A DNA stretch of 64,000 nt from Hypomesus transpacificus (GCF_021917145.1 NC_061066.1:2766640-2830639); one strand, 5' to 3'. Positions 1 to 15,294 are shown, counted from the first letter of the stretch. Numbers and translations: made by a program. The notes: generated from the sequence alone by a model not told the origin.

Positions 1-3000
1 AGAGTGTCTCGTTGACGCTCGCTGTCCTCCCAGTGACACTGTTGTGGGCCTCGCAGCTCAGCGACTCCGTGGGCACATAGCGACTGACGGTCACGTCCAC
101 CGTACTTCCTGTCATGGTGTGACCGTACACGGTCCAGGTGAAGCTACAGGAGGGGGAGCACTGGGCCGAGCACCTGAACGTAGCCTTCACCCCCACGTCT
201 AGAGAACGAGGCCCTGAGATGGTCACGTTGGACGGCCCATCTAAGAAAGGGACTATTCGAAGATTGAGCGAATACCGTTGATTTTCCCATTCTGTAATAT
301 TATCACGTGCTCATTCTTAAAAAAATTCAAAAAATAGGTGTTGGTATTGAGAGACTGAGTAATGGATAGGCAGACATACCTATGGGAATCACCATGGTCT
401 CAGAAGAGCTGTTTTCTTTAGTGACTGGGTTGTTGGCTACGCAGGTGAGAGGTCCTCCCTGTACAGGGGTCCCTGAGGTCAAGGAGAAGGCTGCTTTCAG
501 AGCCACCGGCTTGCCGTTGTAGATCCAGGTGTAGGAACAGTTTGGGTAGCATTCAGAAGAGCACAGGAGGCCCGTGGTTGACCCCGGTGACACGTACAAC
601 TCTGGTCCCACCGGGCCTATCTCTGGGCGGACGATCGCAACATCAACTGGTCCATCTGGGAAACAGGTCAAATCACTTTTGTGTTATTTCTTTATTTCTA
701 TTTTTATTAAGGTTAAGATTTTCAGCATCACATCCTGACAGTTTGTAGTAAGTGTGAGTTAATACTCACAATACACATTCAACTGGTAGCCGATGCCTTT
801 CAACGACTGCCCCCCCTGAGACACAACACATTGGTACAGTCCTCCATCTGACTGTTGCAGTGGGCTGAAGGATAGAGTTGTGTTCTGGAGGGAGAGACTA
901 ACTCTACTGGACACAGGTAAAGGAACGGCATCTTTAGTCCACAAGATGGAGGCTGGGTTCTGTGAGCCCACACAATGCAATGAGTAAACCTGGCCTGCCA
1001 CAGGCAGTGTTGAGGAAACAGGCTGCACAGAAATAGGGTCTAAGGAAGGAGAGGGGAGGGGAAGGAAGGAAGGGAAGGATGGGAGAAGAAAGAAGAGAAG
1101 ATGAGAGGAACCAAGGTTGTCGTCATAGACAACACTTTGCAGTGTACCACACTCTCAGTGGCCATTCACCTGTAGATTATTTGCAGGTATACCACACACT
1201 ATACAAGCACTTCTCTAACTTCTTTCAACAACTTACCCTTGTTCATTCACGGTATACAGTTTACAATTGTCCTAATTAGAATCAGAAGGGATTTTATTCG
1301 CCATGAATGTTTGCACAAACAAGGAATTTACTTAGGCAGGGAGGTGCATACATTAAACATATAGGAATATTGAGACTTAAATATGTGAACTAACTATACA
1401 AAAGGAGCCAAGTCCAGCTAATACTAAGGGGAGTCTAGCTAATACTAAGGGGAATAAAATATAAAATATAAGTAGCCATTTCCCCTTCATATCTGCGCAA
1501 TGTATAAACCAAACAGTAAATTGACCAAAGACTAACACACAGTCTGCGTACTTCCTTCCTTTCCTCCGTGCTAACAATGGCTATCCCATAATGCTAACCA
1601 ACTCACCGATGACAGTCAGGGTGGCAGTGGTGACGATTGTGAGCCCCGATATGGTGTTCTGGGCCTTGCACGTCAGGTTTTCTGTGTGGGTGTAATCACT
1701 GATGGTGAACACTAGCTTGCTCATCACTTTGCGCTTGTCCCCCTTGTGAAGAATGGGCACCTGGATCTGGTCCCCCGGGTAGGTGTGTCCATTGTAGGTC
1801 CACGTGTAATTGCAGGAGGGTGTGCAGTAGACGATGCAGAAGAACTTGTAGGTGCTCCCCAGGATCACGGTGTTGGATCCAGCCTGGTTGCTGATCGAGA
1901 TGTCGTCTGGTCCAGCTGAGAAAGGGCAGAGGGGAGGTAGTCATGGGAGCACGGCGAACGGTGTCATAACTTGAGAAACCGAATGTTTCCGTGCACGTAC
2001 TTGCCACCCACACCGAGGTGGTTTTGGAGATGAAGAGATGAGAGACAGAGTTCTGGGCCTGGCAGGTCAGCTTCTCAGACATGGCGTCCGATGGGGGCGT
2101 GATGGTGAGGCTGCTTCCCTCGGATGTGACGCCCGTACTCTGGCCCTCGGAGCCGACCGTCCAAGTGTACAAGCAGGAGGGGTAGCAGTCGGCCAAGCAG
2201 GTGAAGGTGGACGACTGGCCGTTGGACAGCATGTCAGGACCGGAGATGATGATGTCGGAGGGTCCCTCTGAAGGAACGAGGAGGTCGGCATGGATAAGAT
2301 CAGGTTTGAGGACACACATACACAGTCATAAGCTCACACCCATACACACTAACAAAACTATAGCCCCCCCCCCTCTCCTAGCCCCCCTCTCCTAGCCCCC
2401 CTCTCCTAGCCCCCCTCCCCCCTCTCCTAGCCCCCCCCCCCCCGCCCCCCACGCACACAGAACAACCCACAGCCCCAGTACCTGTGACCTGCAGGGTCTT
2501 CTTGACGGTGACAGACTCCCCAGTGGCCGGGTTGAGGGCCACACAGATCAGAACCTGGGGCTGCACCCGAACCTGAAGCTCCAGTCTGAGCTCCGGGCCC
2601 TGGGCAGTCTGGTTTCCTCGGGTCCAGCTGAAGGTACAGGCCGGAGAACATGTTGCAGAACACTGGAACGCGTAAGGAATCCCCACAGTCACGATGCTCA
2701 CCCCGGTGATCTCCACAAAGGATGGCCCATCTGGTCGCAGAGTCACCAGAAACATCAACTACGTTCAATATGGCATTCATAACGATGGAGGAAATTCCCT
2801 GAGATCTAGGAATGGTAGTTGGCGTTTTTAGGATTTGGTGTTGGCGGGCAGAAATACTGAACACTCAAGCAAACCGACTGCGCTGCTCATCAAGCCGCAT
2901 GGCAATCAGAACCTCAACAGAACAATGAGAATGTAATACCCAGAAGGGAAAGCACCCAGAACAACAGGTGTAGTAACAACGAGGGATGCATTCCTTTCCT

Positions 3001-3582
3001 TTAAATTTTTGCCTACTTTACACATTTGACTTGGAAGGATGATCATTTCTTCTATGAGATACAGATATTATTTTGTGTGTGTTCATTTCACATTCCCAAA
3101 CAGGAACATTCTGACAGAATTAACTCCTACTTTTCCATTCACTCAGATTTTGATGTAAGTACATTTATGATATCAGATGTAAAAAAATGCATACAAAATA
3201 TTTAAATGAGGCCTCTTACAATTTGCTGTCTTGCTCTGCGCTCCCTCACTGGCAGTTGTTCCTACAGCACAGAAACAAAGAGAAAAGTTACAGAAAACTA
3301 CAAAGTCTAACCGACAAATAAACCCACCCCCAAAAAACAAACAAATAAACCAAGAGAAAACTAGACAAAATCCGTTTGGTTTCAACAGTGAGTTCACAAG
3401 ATGCATTCTATAAGATCAAACTAAATTGCATGTGTATTAGATTAACTGTTCCCTAAAACCTGAACACAAATGCATTCCCCTCAATAGCGTTGTACTCTAC
3501 TCTATTCCTGTGTCATACATCATTCTGTGTTACCTGTCAGGCAGGTGAGCAGCAGAGGCAAACAGAGACTTAATTGAACCAT
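1..3582 (-). CDS. CEACAM-like multi-Ig cell-surface protein, gene A (5' part; continues beyond the left edge)
   Basis: Eight coding exons read right to left: 3534-3582 (start ATG and signal peptide MVQLSLCLPLLLTCLT), 3220-3261 (14-residue linker), 2482-2730, 2001-2267, 1607-1915, 770-1039, 380-655, and 240 to the window edge. Every junction is phase 1, so each Ig exon is a removable module. Five of the six Ig exons share C-x3-C-x-P-x-C-x-[YF]-x-W (e.g. CSATCSPACTFSW, CLADCYPSCLYTW) and an F-strand such as LTCxAxN; three joins recreate the YGP/DGP start typical of CEACAM A/B domains. The 770-1039 exon is a conventional Ig domain (C...W...DGGLYQC) without the extra cysteines. Probable role: adhesion or immune recognition at the cell surface. 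No V-type N domain lies between signal peptide and first Ig. The membrane-anchor end is outside the window. Family call is firm; orthology to a given CEACAM is not. Confidence 0.8.
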
Positions 3583-3700
3583 GGTGCTCCAGGGAACCAG
3601 GAAAGAAGACTGCAATTATCCACAGGACTGCTAATTCCGCTCTTATATCTCCCGACCAACACAATCTTATCAGAAACCAATGCAGCAAATAAGACAAAAA
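3583..3700 (-). promoter_or_regulatory. Putative promoter of CEACAM-like gene A
   Basis: On the minus strand an ATATAAGA TATA-like element lies at 3641-3650, about 60 bases upstream of the ATG at 3582. A GATA-type CTGATAAG lies at 3666-3673. Both positions suit a short 5' UTR. The same CTGATAAG octamer occurs at a similar distance upstream of the neighbouring gene B. The transcription start is inferred, not seen. Confidence 0.4.
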
Positions 3701-5080
3701 GATTTCACAATATTCCCAGCCGTGTGTTTAAGTGTCCAGCCTTAGATGGTTTATCAGCTAGACTTCATTGTGTGTGGTCTTGGGCGTACAACCCTGCAGC
3801 ACGATATCGGGCGTGATTCTACTGTTTCTTCAGATACAGCAGGCGCTGATGGAGTGATTTGTACGAGGGACACAATTGGCGTTATACGTCATTATTTACC
3901 TCTGTCCATACTGGAGGTCACAGACAAAAGATGTAATCTCTGTTCTCTTGAAAGGATGATTTACTGATAGGAACTGTGCGCTTTCAGTCCCTTTGCTGTT
4001 GTTTGTCAAGAGAGAAATGGTTCCTTTTTCAATCGTGACTACGTTGGCAAAGAAAGTTTTAAAAGGTAACTTGTGGATTCATATTGAAACATGGATTCAA
4101 TTATTAGGTTGATATTGCAACAATGTTAGACATAATAATTGATTATTAAATACTATAAGATGAATTAGGCCTGTAATGTAAATAGGTTGTTTAAGTCTTT
4201 CGCACTTGTTTCTGTACTTGCTGGGAGGGGAACGCAATGATCAAGTCTACGTTTTAAAATACAAAAAAATACAAAAATATTGAGAGTTAAAAGGCTGCCC
4301 AATTTGATCCAAACTAGATTTCAGTTATTTAATCTACAATTGTGGTTGAGAAAAAAAAATGGATTGAGTGTTTAGTAGTGTTTACCTATGTGCCAGTTTA
4401 ATAACAGGGTGGGCCCTAGGCAGTGTGCCTCTGATTTCTTCCTGGGTTGGGATGCAAAGCATCAAGTTGTGAAAGCACCATGCGTAGAATTTTTTAATTG
4501 AGAGTACCTCTGAATATGGTCTATGTGAACATTTCATTTTACATTCGATCAATTTAGCTTCTATCCAAAGACCGCTTTAACAGTGTACTCCACTTGATCA
4601 GCTGTCTACTATCTACAGTAGATGACTTCATTTTTAATCCAGACACATCACATCAGCAGACTTGAAGTATTGTGAATTTATAGGGAGAATTACTTACAAG
4701 ACGTTAAGATTTTAAATGGCTTACTTGGCCTAAGCTTGTGAGCTAAACAGGGTCTGACCCACAAATATATTTCATTGGACAATCATGGCTTGGCTAATTT
4801 ACATTTACATTTAGTCATTTAGCAGACGCTCTTATCCAGAGCGACTTACAGTAAGTACAGGGACATTCCCCCCGAGGCAAGTAGGGTGAAGTGCCTTGCC
4901 CAAGGACACAACATCATGTGGCACGGCGAGGAATTGATCCGGCAACCTTCTGGTTGGCTAATGTTTGTGTGTGTTCATGATTCTTTTTCAAATGTTTGAA
5001 TATCACAGAAAGTGACACAAAAGCCCCATAGAAAGCATTACACAGGAATCGTAATGGATAACATAATTTTGCATGTACAA
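3700..5080. other. Intergenic stretch between the two CEACAM-like genes
   Basis: AT-rich sequence without convincing exons on either strand. It contains one V-SINE fragment (4798-4965, listed separately) and the probable 3' end of gene B near 5080. I see nothing else in it. Confidence 0.5.
4798..4965 (-). repeat. V-SINE-type retroposon fragment
   Basis: Read on the minus strand it runs from a degenerate tRNA B-box-like region (GGTTGCCGGATCAATTCC) through the V-SINE-like central block with GTCCTTGGGCAAGGCACTTC, to the common fish tail GGATAAGAGCGTCTGCTAAATG. The tRNA A-box end is missing, so it is 5'-truncated. Shorter tail-like fragments of this or a related family lie near 30105, 31250, 36195 and 55465. 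The family name is from memory of V-SINE structure; a repeat library would settle it. Confidence 0.7.
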
Positions 5081-5088
5081 TAAAGTTC

Positions 5089-5094
5089 TTTATT
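5089..5094 (-). promoter_or_regulatory. Poly(A) signal of CEACAM-like gene B
   Basis: TTTATT on the plus strand is AATAAA on the minus strand, about 390 bases after the gene B stop codon at 5480. It is the first good hexamer I found downstream and implies a ~0.4 kb 3' UTR. Confidence 0.5.
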
Positions 5095-5479
5095 GAAGTT
5101 TAGCAACAGTTGTTTTGCTATCAGACTTACAGTAGATATATTTGGGAATTACAGAAGTCAATTGTTGTAATATTAATTATTATTATTATTTGAATGTAGA
5201 AAATATTATGCTGGAAACTTCAAGGCTTAGTTCTGTAAAAAGAAGAAAGCATGTACACATTTTCAAAACAATAATTTTTATACATTGCCTAGTTTATAGG
5301 CAGCTCTCAACATAATACTAAACCTCTTTACATCATCAGCAAATACAGTTAACATCATGAAAGGGAGGGTGTTGTCGGTGGCAACACGTACCTCGCCATG
5401 ACTTTCAAATTAAACAAATAGATTTGCTCCAATATGCCCATAATGCTCACCTCTTGGTGCAATGCTGCCTTTTACTGGG

Positions 5480-8400
5480 CTATAGGAGTATTACACTGAC
5501 AAGAGTTAATGCAAACAGCAGCAATCCTAAAGTCAGCTCTGCTCGTGTGGCCATAGACCTACCATAGGCTGGGGTAAGAACAGAACACAGGAGAGATATT
5601 ACCAAACATATGGCTGATGATGCTGAGCTGTACCCATTCAATTCATTTGACCAAATCTAACTATACTTGCATTTCCATTTTTTTGATGGAATGTCACAAA
5701 GGGCTTCAGTCACCCACAGATCAGATCAGATCAGAAAGATCAGCTTTACTCACGTCCTTCCAACGATACAGCCTTGGTAGCTGACTTTGCCTGTCCGGAG
5801 ACAATGTTTTGTGCCTCGCACAGGATCGTGTCTGACTTTGTTCTGTCTGATATAGTGATGGCCATGTATGACAACCTTTGTCCCTCCATGGTATGTCCGT
5901 CTACGAACCACAGGTAGGCACAGCTTGGGCTGCACTCAGCATAGCACCAGAAGGTGGCCTCTTTCCCGGGCCTTACATAATCCGGTCCCTTGATGGTGAC
6001 ATCTGAGGGACCATCTGAGACGAACAAGCAAACAAAACATGTTTTGTAAAACATAACCCAATAACCATTCCAGCTCCCTCACTTCACTTTATCCTCTTAG
6101 TTTAGCATAAACTGACCTGTTTGATATATCCAAGCACTTTCATCTCTAGACAACTTTGACAACACAAACACATTTGATGAAAACAATAATAACATTATAA
6201 TCATTATAACTGACTGAATGTTGTGAATCTGAAGGAGGGGGGGGGGGGCGGGGGGGTAGGGAGGGAGGGGTGGGGGGGTAGGGAGGGAGGGACGGGGGGG
6301 TATGGAGGGGGGGATGGGGGGGGGGGGTAGGTGGGTGGGGGGGTAGGTGGGTGGGTGCGGTTTAGTAAATGCCAGTATTTTAGTAGTAGTAGTATATTTG
6401 TCAAAGACATGCTGCTTCTCCCACCATGCATTGCAATACAGATTTACTTACTTTCGTACATACATTTTAAAGCTTAACAAAACTCACAACTGCTAAATAA
6501 CTGAATGCACACATTGTAATTCATATATTCTAACCTGGCTCTGTCTTAGAGCTGTAATGGATGAGTTTGGTTGTACACCGTGTCTGGGTCTGGGGTTTGG
6601 TGTGGTGTGGAAACATGGATGGCACACTTACAGTTTATCTTTGCGCAGTGGCAGTATCGTAGCCTATGAGGTTTATCCGAGGCGTGGTTATTGCTAGTTG
6701 AAAACTTTACCCAATACCCCGCTGTGACGACTTGAAATATAGTCGGCATTGGCAATTTTTTGAGGTCTCTATGGAGACCAATTTCTCTGTTGAAATCAAT
6801 GATTGGAAACTGTTAATAGTACCTAGTGTTTTGATGTAACTTATTCCATCCGTGATGAGAGTAGGTACATGATTTGATGTGTAGTCAGGTTAGTTTGGTT
6901 CTGGTTATATTGCATACAATTAGTTACATATGATACGAACCTCATTTTACGGATACCCAATGCGATATATGGTCTTATATGCAATATAACCAGAACCAAA
7001 CTAACCTGACCATACATCAAATCATGTAACTACTCTCATCCGCAGATGGAATAAGTTGCATCAGAACACTAGGTACTACTGACAGTTTCCAATCATTGAT
7101 TTCGACAGAGAGATTAGTCTCCATAGAGACCTCAAAAAATTGCTAATGCCGACTATATTTCAAGTCGTCACAGCAGGGTATTGGGTAAAGTTTTCAACTA
7201 GCAATAATCACACCTCGGATTAACCTCATAGGCTACAATACTGCCACTGCGCAAAGATAACTTGCATGTGTGCCAGCCATGTTACGAGACCACACCAAAC
7301 CCCAGACCCAGACACGGTTTACAACCAAACTCATCCGTTACAGCTCTAAGACAGAGCCAGGTTAGAATATATGAATTACAATGTGTGCATTCAGTTATTT
7401 AGCAGTTGTGAGTTTTGTTAAGCTTTAAAATGTATGTACAAAAGTAAGTAAATCTGTATTGCAATGCATGGTGGGAGAAGCAGCATGTCTTTGACATGTA
7501 AATACTGGCATTTACCAACATGGCCGACCACCTTAGTCTTGATGTACACATGGCTGAGAAGACAAGGTAGAACAAAAAGAAACTCAGAAGAGATGAACTT
7601 CAATTCCGTGTGACCTACATGCAACGTTTAAGCTTGCCATGGCGTATAGGCCAGACACACTGTTGATGGCCTTGCAGGTCAAGGTCCTCTCCTTTGCCAG
7701 CTTTTTGGCGGTAATGGAAATCTCATTCCCATGCCCCCCAAGCCACCGGGACCCAAATCTCCAGGTGAAGTTGCACGAGGGACGGCAACTAGCGTAACAC
7801 AAGAAGCTTTGTTTGCTTCCTGGAACCACCAGCTCTGGGCCGTTAATGGAGACGTTGGCAGGTCCAGCTGGAACATGACATGCATAAGAAATTGGTGAAT
7901 CAGGGTCCAGCCATGCTTTTCAGTGCACAGACTTGACACTTGTTACAGAAGCACAGCTACAGTTTGTTAGTCCAAAGCAAAGTATTGGTTTGTCAGTCCA
8001 AAGCAAAGCTACTGCCACACCTTTAAACAAACATGCAGAAGCGGATCTGAGCGAGGTTAGACACCTCCACAGAGACATGACCTCTCATCTTAGAAGACGC
8101 AAACACACTGCGTGATAAAACCGATACAAATAAATTGAATTCTTCATCTTAATTTACAGGCACACATTTTCAACTGGCACCTCAGTGTTCTGCCAAGCTT
8201 ATCCACGTCACTTATCATCAGCATCTATGTTTAACAATACGAGACAAAGGAAATTGCTGTTGGCCACACTAAGCACACCGCGCCATGACTCAGGGAAACA
8301 CCAAGCAATCAGCTGTGAGGTGAGTGTTGTTGACTTTGGCTCAGTGGTAGATCATTTGACTGCAGATCACTTTGGATGAAAGTATCTTAATAAATCATAA

Positions 8401-9307
8401 TAATTATCTGGGCCATTCCAAATTCCAGGAATTCTATCACAGTTGTATTAAATAAAAGTCTATGGAAAGGCCCTGTCCAAACAAACTGGAGAATTTTGTG
8501 TACTCTGGTAAAACTGAAATATCAAGTATGTTGGAAAAATAAGATTGCAGTAATAAGACATGTTGGAATAATAATCAAAATATCCTGGCGGCACCACAAT
8601 CACTGTATTCTGCTTAACAGTGGTTTTAAAAACTGTAAATGTATTGTACATGGCCATAGACAGAGTATATATAGTTATAATGGGGAGAAGAGGTGCTGAG
8701 CCTGAGAACCACTGTTCTAGAAAGCACTTTCCCTGTTTTAGACATCCTCGGTTTTTATCAAAGACCCACCTAAGACCTGAACCGTCTTTGCGGTCACTGA
8801 GGCGTCCTTCGACACAGTGTCCCTTGCTGTGCATTCGATGGTCATGGACTCCACCCACTGGCGCACGGTGAAGGAGAGCTCGTTTCCTGGGCTGCTCTTG
8901 CCGTCCACACCCAGGGTGAAGTTACAGGGTGGGGAGCACTCAGCGAGACACACGTAGCTGCACGGCACGCCCACAGTCACAAAGTCTGGTCCAAAGATGG
9001 TTGGCTTCGAGGGAGCGTCTGAAAATTACAGTGCACAGTACAGACCTGCAATTGATGTTAAAACGACAAGAATGGAGAGCGTCTAAAAACCTAAAGTGAA
9101 CAATACAGTCCAGTATAATACAGAAATGTCAAATGATTGATAAAGGATTATAAGGTTGCAACTAGAGAGGTGGGTTTAGCTGTCTGTTCAACAAAAGAGT
9201 ACCAGCTACTGTAGATATATCACCACATACGCCCAAAGACTCAGTTCAGCTGTATAACTAGTCCTTGTGATCATGAGCAGATGGGTAGAGTGTGGTCCAT
9301 TCTCTCT

Positions 9308-9347
<40 letters not shown>

Positions 9348-9738
9348 TACTTACGGGAACCAACACCTTCAGCCCGATCAGAAATCTCCCCACCCCTGGT
9401 TGCAACTGCTCCTGCCAACCCATGACAAGAACAGCTTCACATCAACACAACCCTGACTGTGCTTTACACACAAGATAAGCTGTGTAATACACAAAACCAT
9501 TGTACATCCAATAAACCGCCACACACTCACTGTACACAAGATAAATGGTCACACATACACTGTACCGAAAATAAAGTCACACACACACAGAAACACAATG
9601 AGCACAGACGCACATGCTGTACCCAAACTGCCACACACAAACATACACTGTACACACACACTGTTCACATCGACCTGTACCACCTGTCAAGAAGGCAAGC
9701 AGCAGCGACAGACCAAGCCGTGTGTGTGGGTTCTCCAT
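5480..9738 (-). CDS. CEACAM-like protein with three Ig domains and a GPI-anchor-type C terminus, gene B
   Basis: Six coding exons: 9684-9738 (signal peptide, MENPHTRLGLSLLLAFLTG), 9355-9411 (19-residue linker), 8770-9018, 7619-7867, 5754-6014 (one Ig each) and 5480-5568 (tail). Sizes sum to 960 nt, i.e. 319 aa. All junctions are phase 1. Each Ig exon has the C-x3-C-x-P-x-C motif (CLAECSPPCNFTL, CYASCRPSCNFTW, CYAECSPSCAYLW). In the first Ig the core Trp is Leu. The last exon encodes a small-residue/basic stretch, then LTLGLLLFALTLVSVILL and a stop, with no cytoplasmic residues. That is the layout of a GPI-attachment signal, so the mature protein is probably lipid-anchored on the cell surface. 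Same strand and design as gene A, hence a tandem duplicate. A ~1.15 kb U4 palindrome lies in the intron between the second and third Ig exons. Confidence 0.8.
6234..6358 (+). repeat. G-run microsatellite, candidate G-quadruplex tract
   Basis: About 125 bases made almost entirely of G runs interrupted by A, T or C (GGGGGGTAGGGAGGGAGGGG-type), directly left of the U4 palindrome. More than four G3+ tracts lie within any 40 bases, so G-quadruplex formation on the plus strand is plausible. On the gene B transcript this region is C-rich. Confidence 0.8.
6637..6780 (+). ncRNA. U4 spliceosomal snRNA sequence (better-preserved copy)
   Basis: About 144 nt align throughout with vertebrate U4 as I know it. 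The 5' end reads CTTTGCGCAGTGGCAGTATCGTAG; the U6-pairing/5' stem-loop core includes ATGAGGTTTATCCGAGG; then TTGAAAACTTTACCCAATACCCCG, GACGACTTGAAATATAGTCGGCATTGGC, an Sm-site-like AATTTTTTGA and a terminal GGTCTCTATGGAGACC hairpin. The functional core and Sm site look intact, though the Sm run has one extra T compared with the human sequence I recall. I cannot find a convincing proximal sequence element upstream, so it may be a pseudogene. Functionality is uncertain. Confidence 0.85.
7115..7258 (-). pseudogene. Second U4 snRNA copy, convergent and more diverged
   Basis: Reverse-complement partner of the plus-strand copy within the palindrome. It differs from that copy at about seven positions. 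Most are C-to-T or G-to-A transitions, two of them at former CpGs (TATCG to TATTG and GGCG to GGTG); TTTATCC in the 5' stem-loop became TTAATCC, and CATTGGC became CATTAGC. Such changes within the normally invariant U6-pairing/kink-turn region suggest a pseudogene, although most of the fold remains. Confidence 0.75.
8335..8406 (+). repeat. Degraded tRNA-derived SINE
   Basis: GGCTCAGTGGTAGATCATTTGACTGCAG resembles a tRNA A-box head. It is followed by CTTTGGATGAAAGTATCTTAATAAATCATAATAATTA, a decayed form of the tail TTTGGATAAAAGCGTCTGCTAAATG plus an AT-rich end. The B box is largely lost. Related copies lie at 23903 and 41421. Confidence 0.55.
9309..9343 (+). repeat. (TG)n microsatellite
   Basis: About 17 uninterrupted TG units, immediately downstream (in the minus-strand gene sense) of the linker exon donor of CEACAM-like gene B. 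Confidence 0.95.
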
Positions 9739-9910
9739 TGTCCCCGCGGAGCTAGAACGATGTGACTACCAGGTAGTGAAGGACAGGTGTGCTGGGGTGT
9801 AGACACAGGTACAGGTCGACGACTCAATAGTCCTTATCAGGGAACTAATCCTGAGCAAACCTGCCCTGCCTTCATCCTGGTCATCTCACCGGTCTGACCA
9901 CCACATCCAC
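9739..9910 (-). promoter_or_regulatory. Putative upstream region of CEACAM-like gene B
   Basis: No clear TATA box. A CTGATAAG octamer on the minus strand at 9833-9840, about 95 bases before the ATG at 9738, matches the octamer at a similar distance upstream of gene A. A promoter here is inferred from position and this shared site. Confidence 0.3.
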
Positions 9911-10471
9911 ATCACCTCAAACGTGTTCTACATTGGCATGTGAGGGGGAAAAGAGCCATTTTCAGTCGTTTTTTTTCCTTTTGTGTGGTGTATATAAAGA
10001 GTTGACCGCCCTTTTAGTATCAACTCAATGGGCCTTTCCTGTTTAATTCAAGCTTACATAAAATAAAATACTTTAGGAACATTTCTTTACTTCTAACATT
10101 TCTCATAAGACAGTATTCTGTTCTGTGGCGTTGCTTATCACGCGGTTTTGGGGGCTGGTTTAATTTTATTCTCTTGTCAAAGTCAAATACAATATGTTGG
10201 AGTCATTCGTTTTATCGAAGTAGTTGGCATAGCCTAGTTGGTCAATTGACAGGTGGACGTGCAAAATGTGATCTCGAGGTTTGATGAAAATGTGACGGTG
10301 ATACATAGAGTAGGGCCGACGCATCATGTTAAAAGGACTCAAAATAGGGTGTTTTTCTTTGCTTAATTGTTTTACAAACAATATCTGTAGTTGTATCATA
10401 GTGGAGCTCAGACTAAATGCTGCTGATGCCTACAACATAAGAAACATTCATAATATATTTGAAAATGTCTG
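9911..10471. other. Intergenic stretch between gene B and mapk12
   Basis: AT-rich sequence with no credible exon. A TATATAAAG at about 9991 on the plus strand has no gene downstream on that strand, so I read it as chance. The right end overlaps the mapk12 3' UTR boundary. Confidence 0.5.
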
Positions 10472-10477
10472 TTTATT
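10472..10477 (-). promoter_or_regulatory. Poly(A) signal of mapk12
   Basis: AATAAA on the minus strand, about 100 bases after the mapk12 stop codon at 10575. It gives a short 3' UTR. Confidence 0.55.
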
Positions 10478-10574
10478 CAGCTTAAACTAAAAACCATCTT
10501 AATTCTGTACAATCATATTACATCTGTACAACAACACAATTATCATTGACAGGTCAGCATAGTGTGTGTGTGTG

Positions 10575-15294
<4,720 letters not shown>

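Larger units (their letters stand above)
6364..7516. repeat. Large imperfect palindrome (inverted repeat) containing two U4 sequences
   Basis: The left arm (about 6364-6916) and right arm (about 6978-7516) are reverse complements with scattered mismatches and small indels, separated by a ~61 bp spacer. Anchor pairs: GGTTCTGGTTATATTGCATA at 6897-6916 against its complement at 6978-6997, and AGTAAATGCCAGTATT at 6364 against AATACTGGCATTTACC ending at 7517. The left arm has an extra TAG-repeat insertion near 6380-6395. Each arm carries one U4 snRNA copy. The whole structure sits inside an intron of CEACAM-like gene B and could fold into a ~550 bp hairpin in its pre-mRNA. Confidence 0.9.

Noticed and set aside
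1275-1335. Possible LINE 3' tail (GGCGAATAAAATCCCTTCTGATTC on the minus strand)
   Set aside because: It resembles common fish LINE ends, but the match is short and I could not delimit an element, so it is not listed as a feature.
1696-2319. 207-codon minus-strand frame
   Set aside because: It starts in a real Ig exon and reads through an intron into the next exon in the wrong frame; the splice sites at 2001 and 1915 explain the sequence better.
9988-10000. TATATAAAG as a promoter
   Set aside because: No gene follows on the plus strand, and genes on the minus strand are not positioned to use it.
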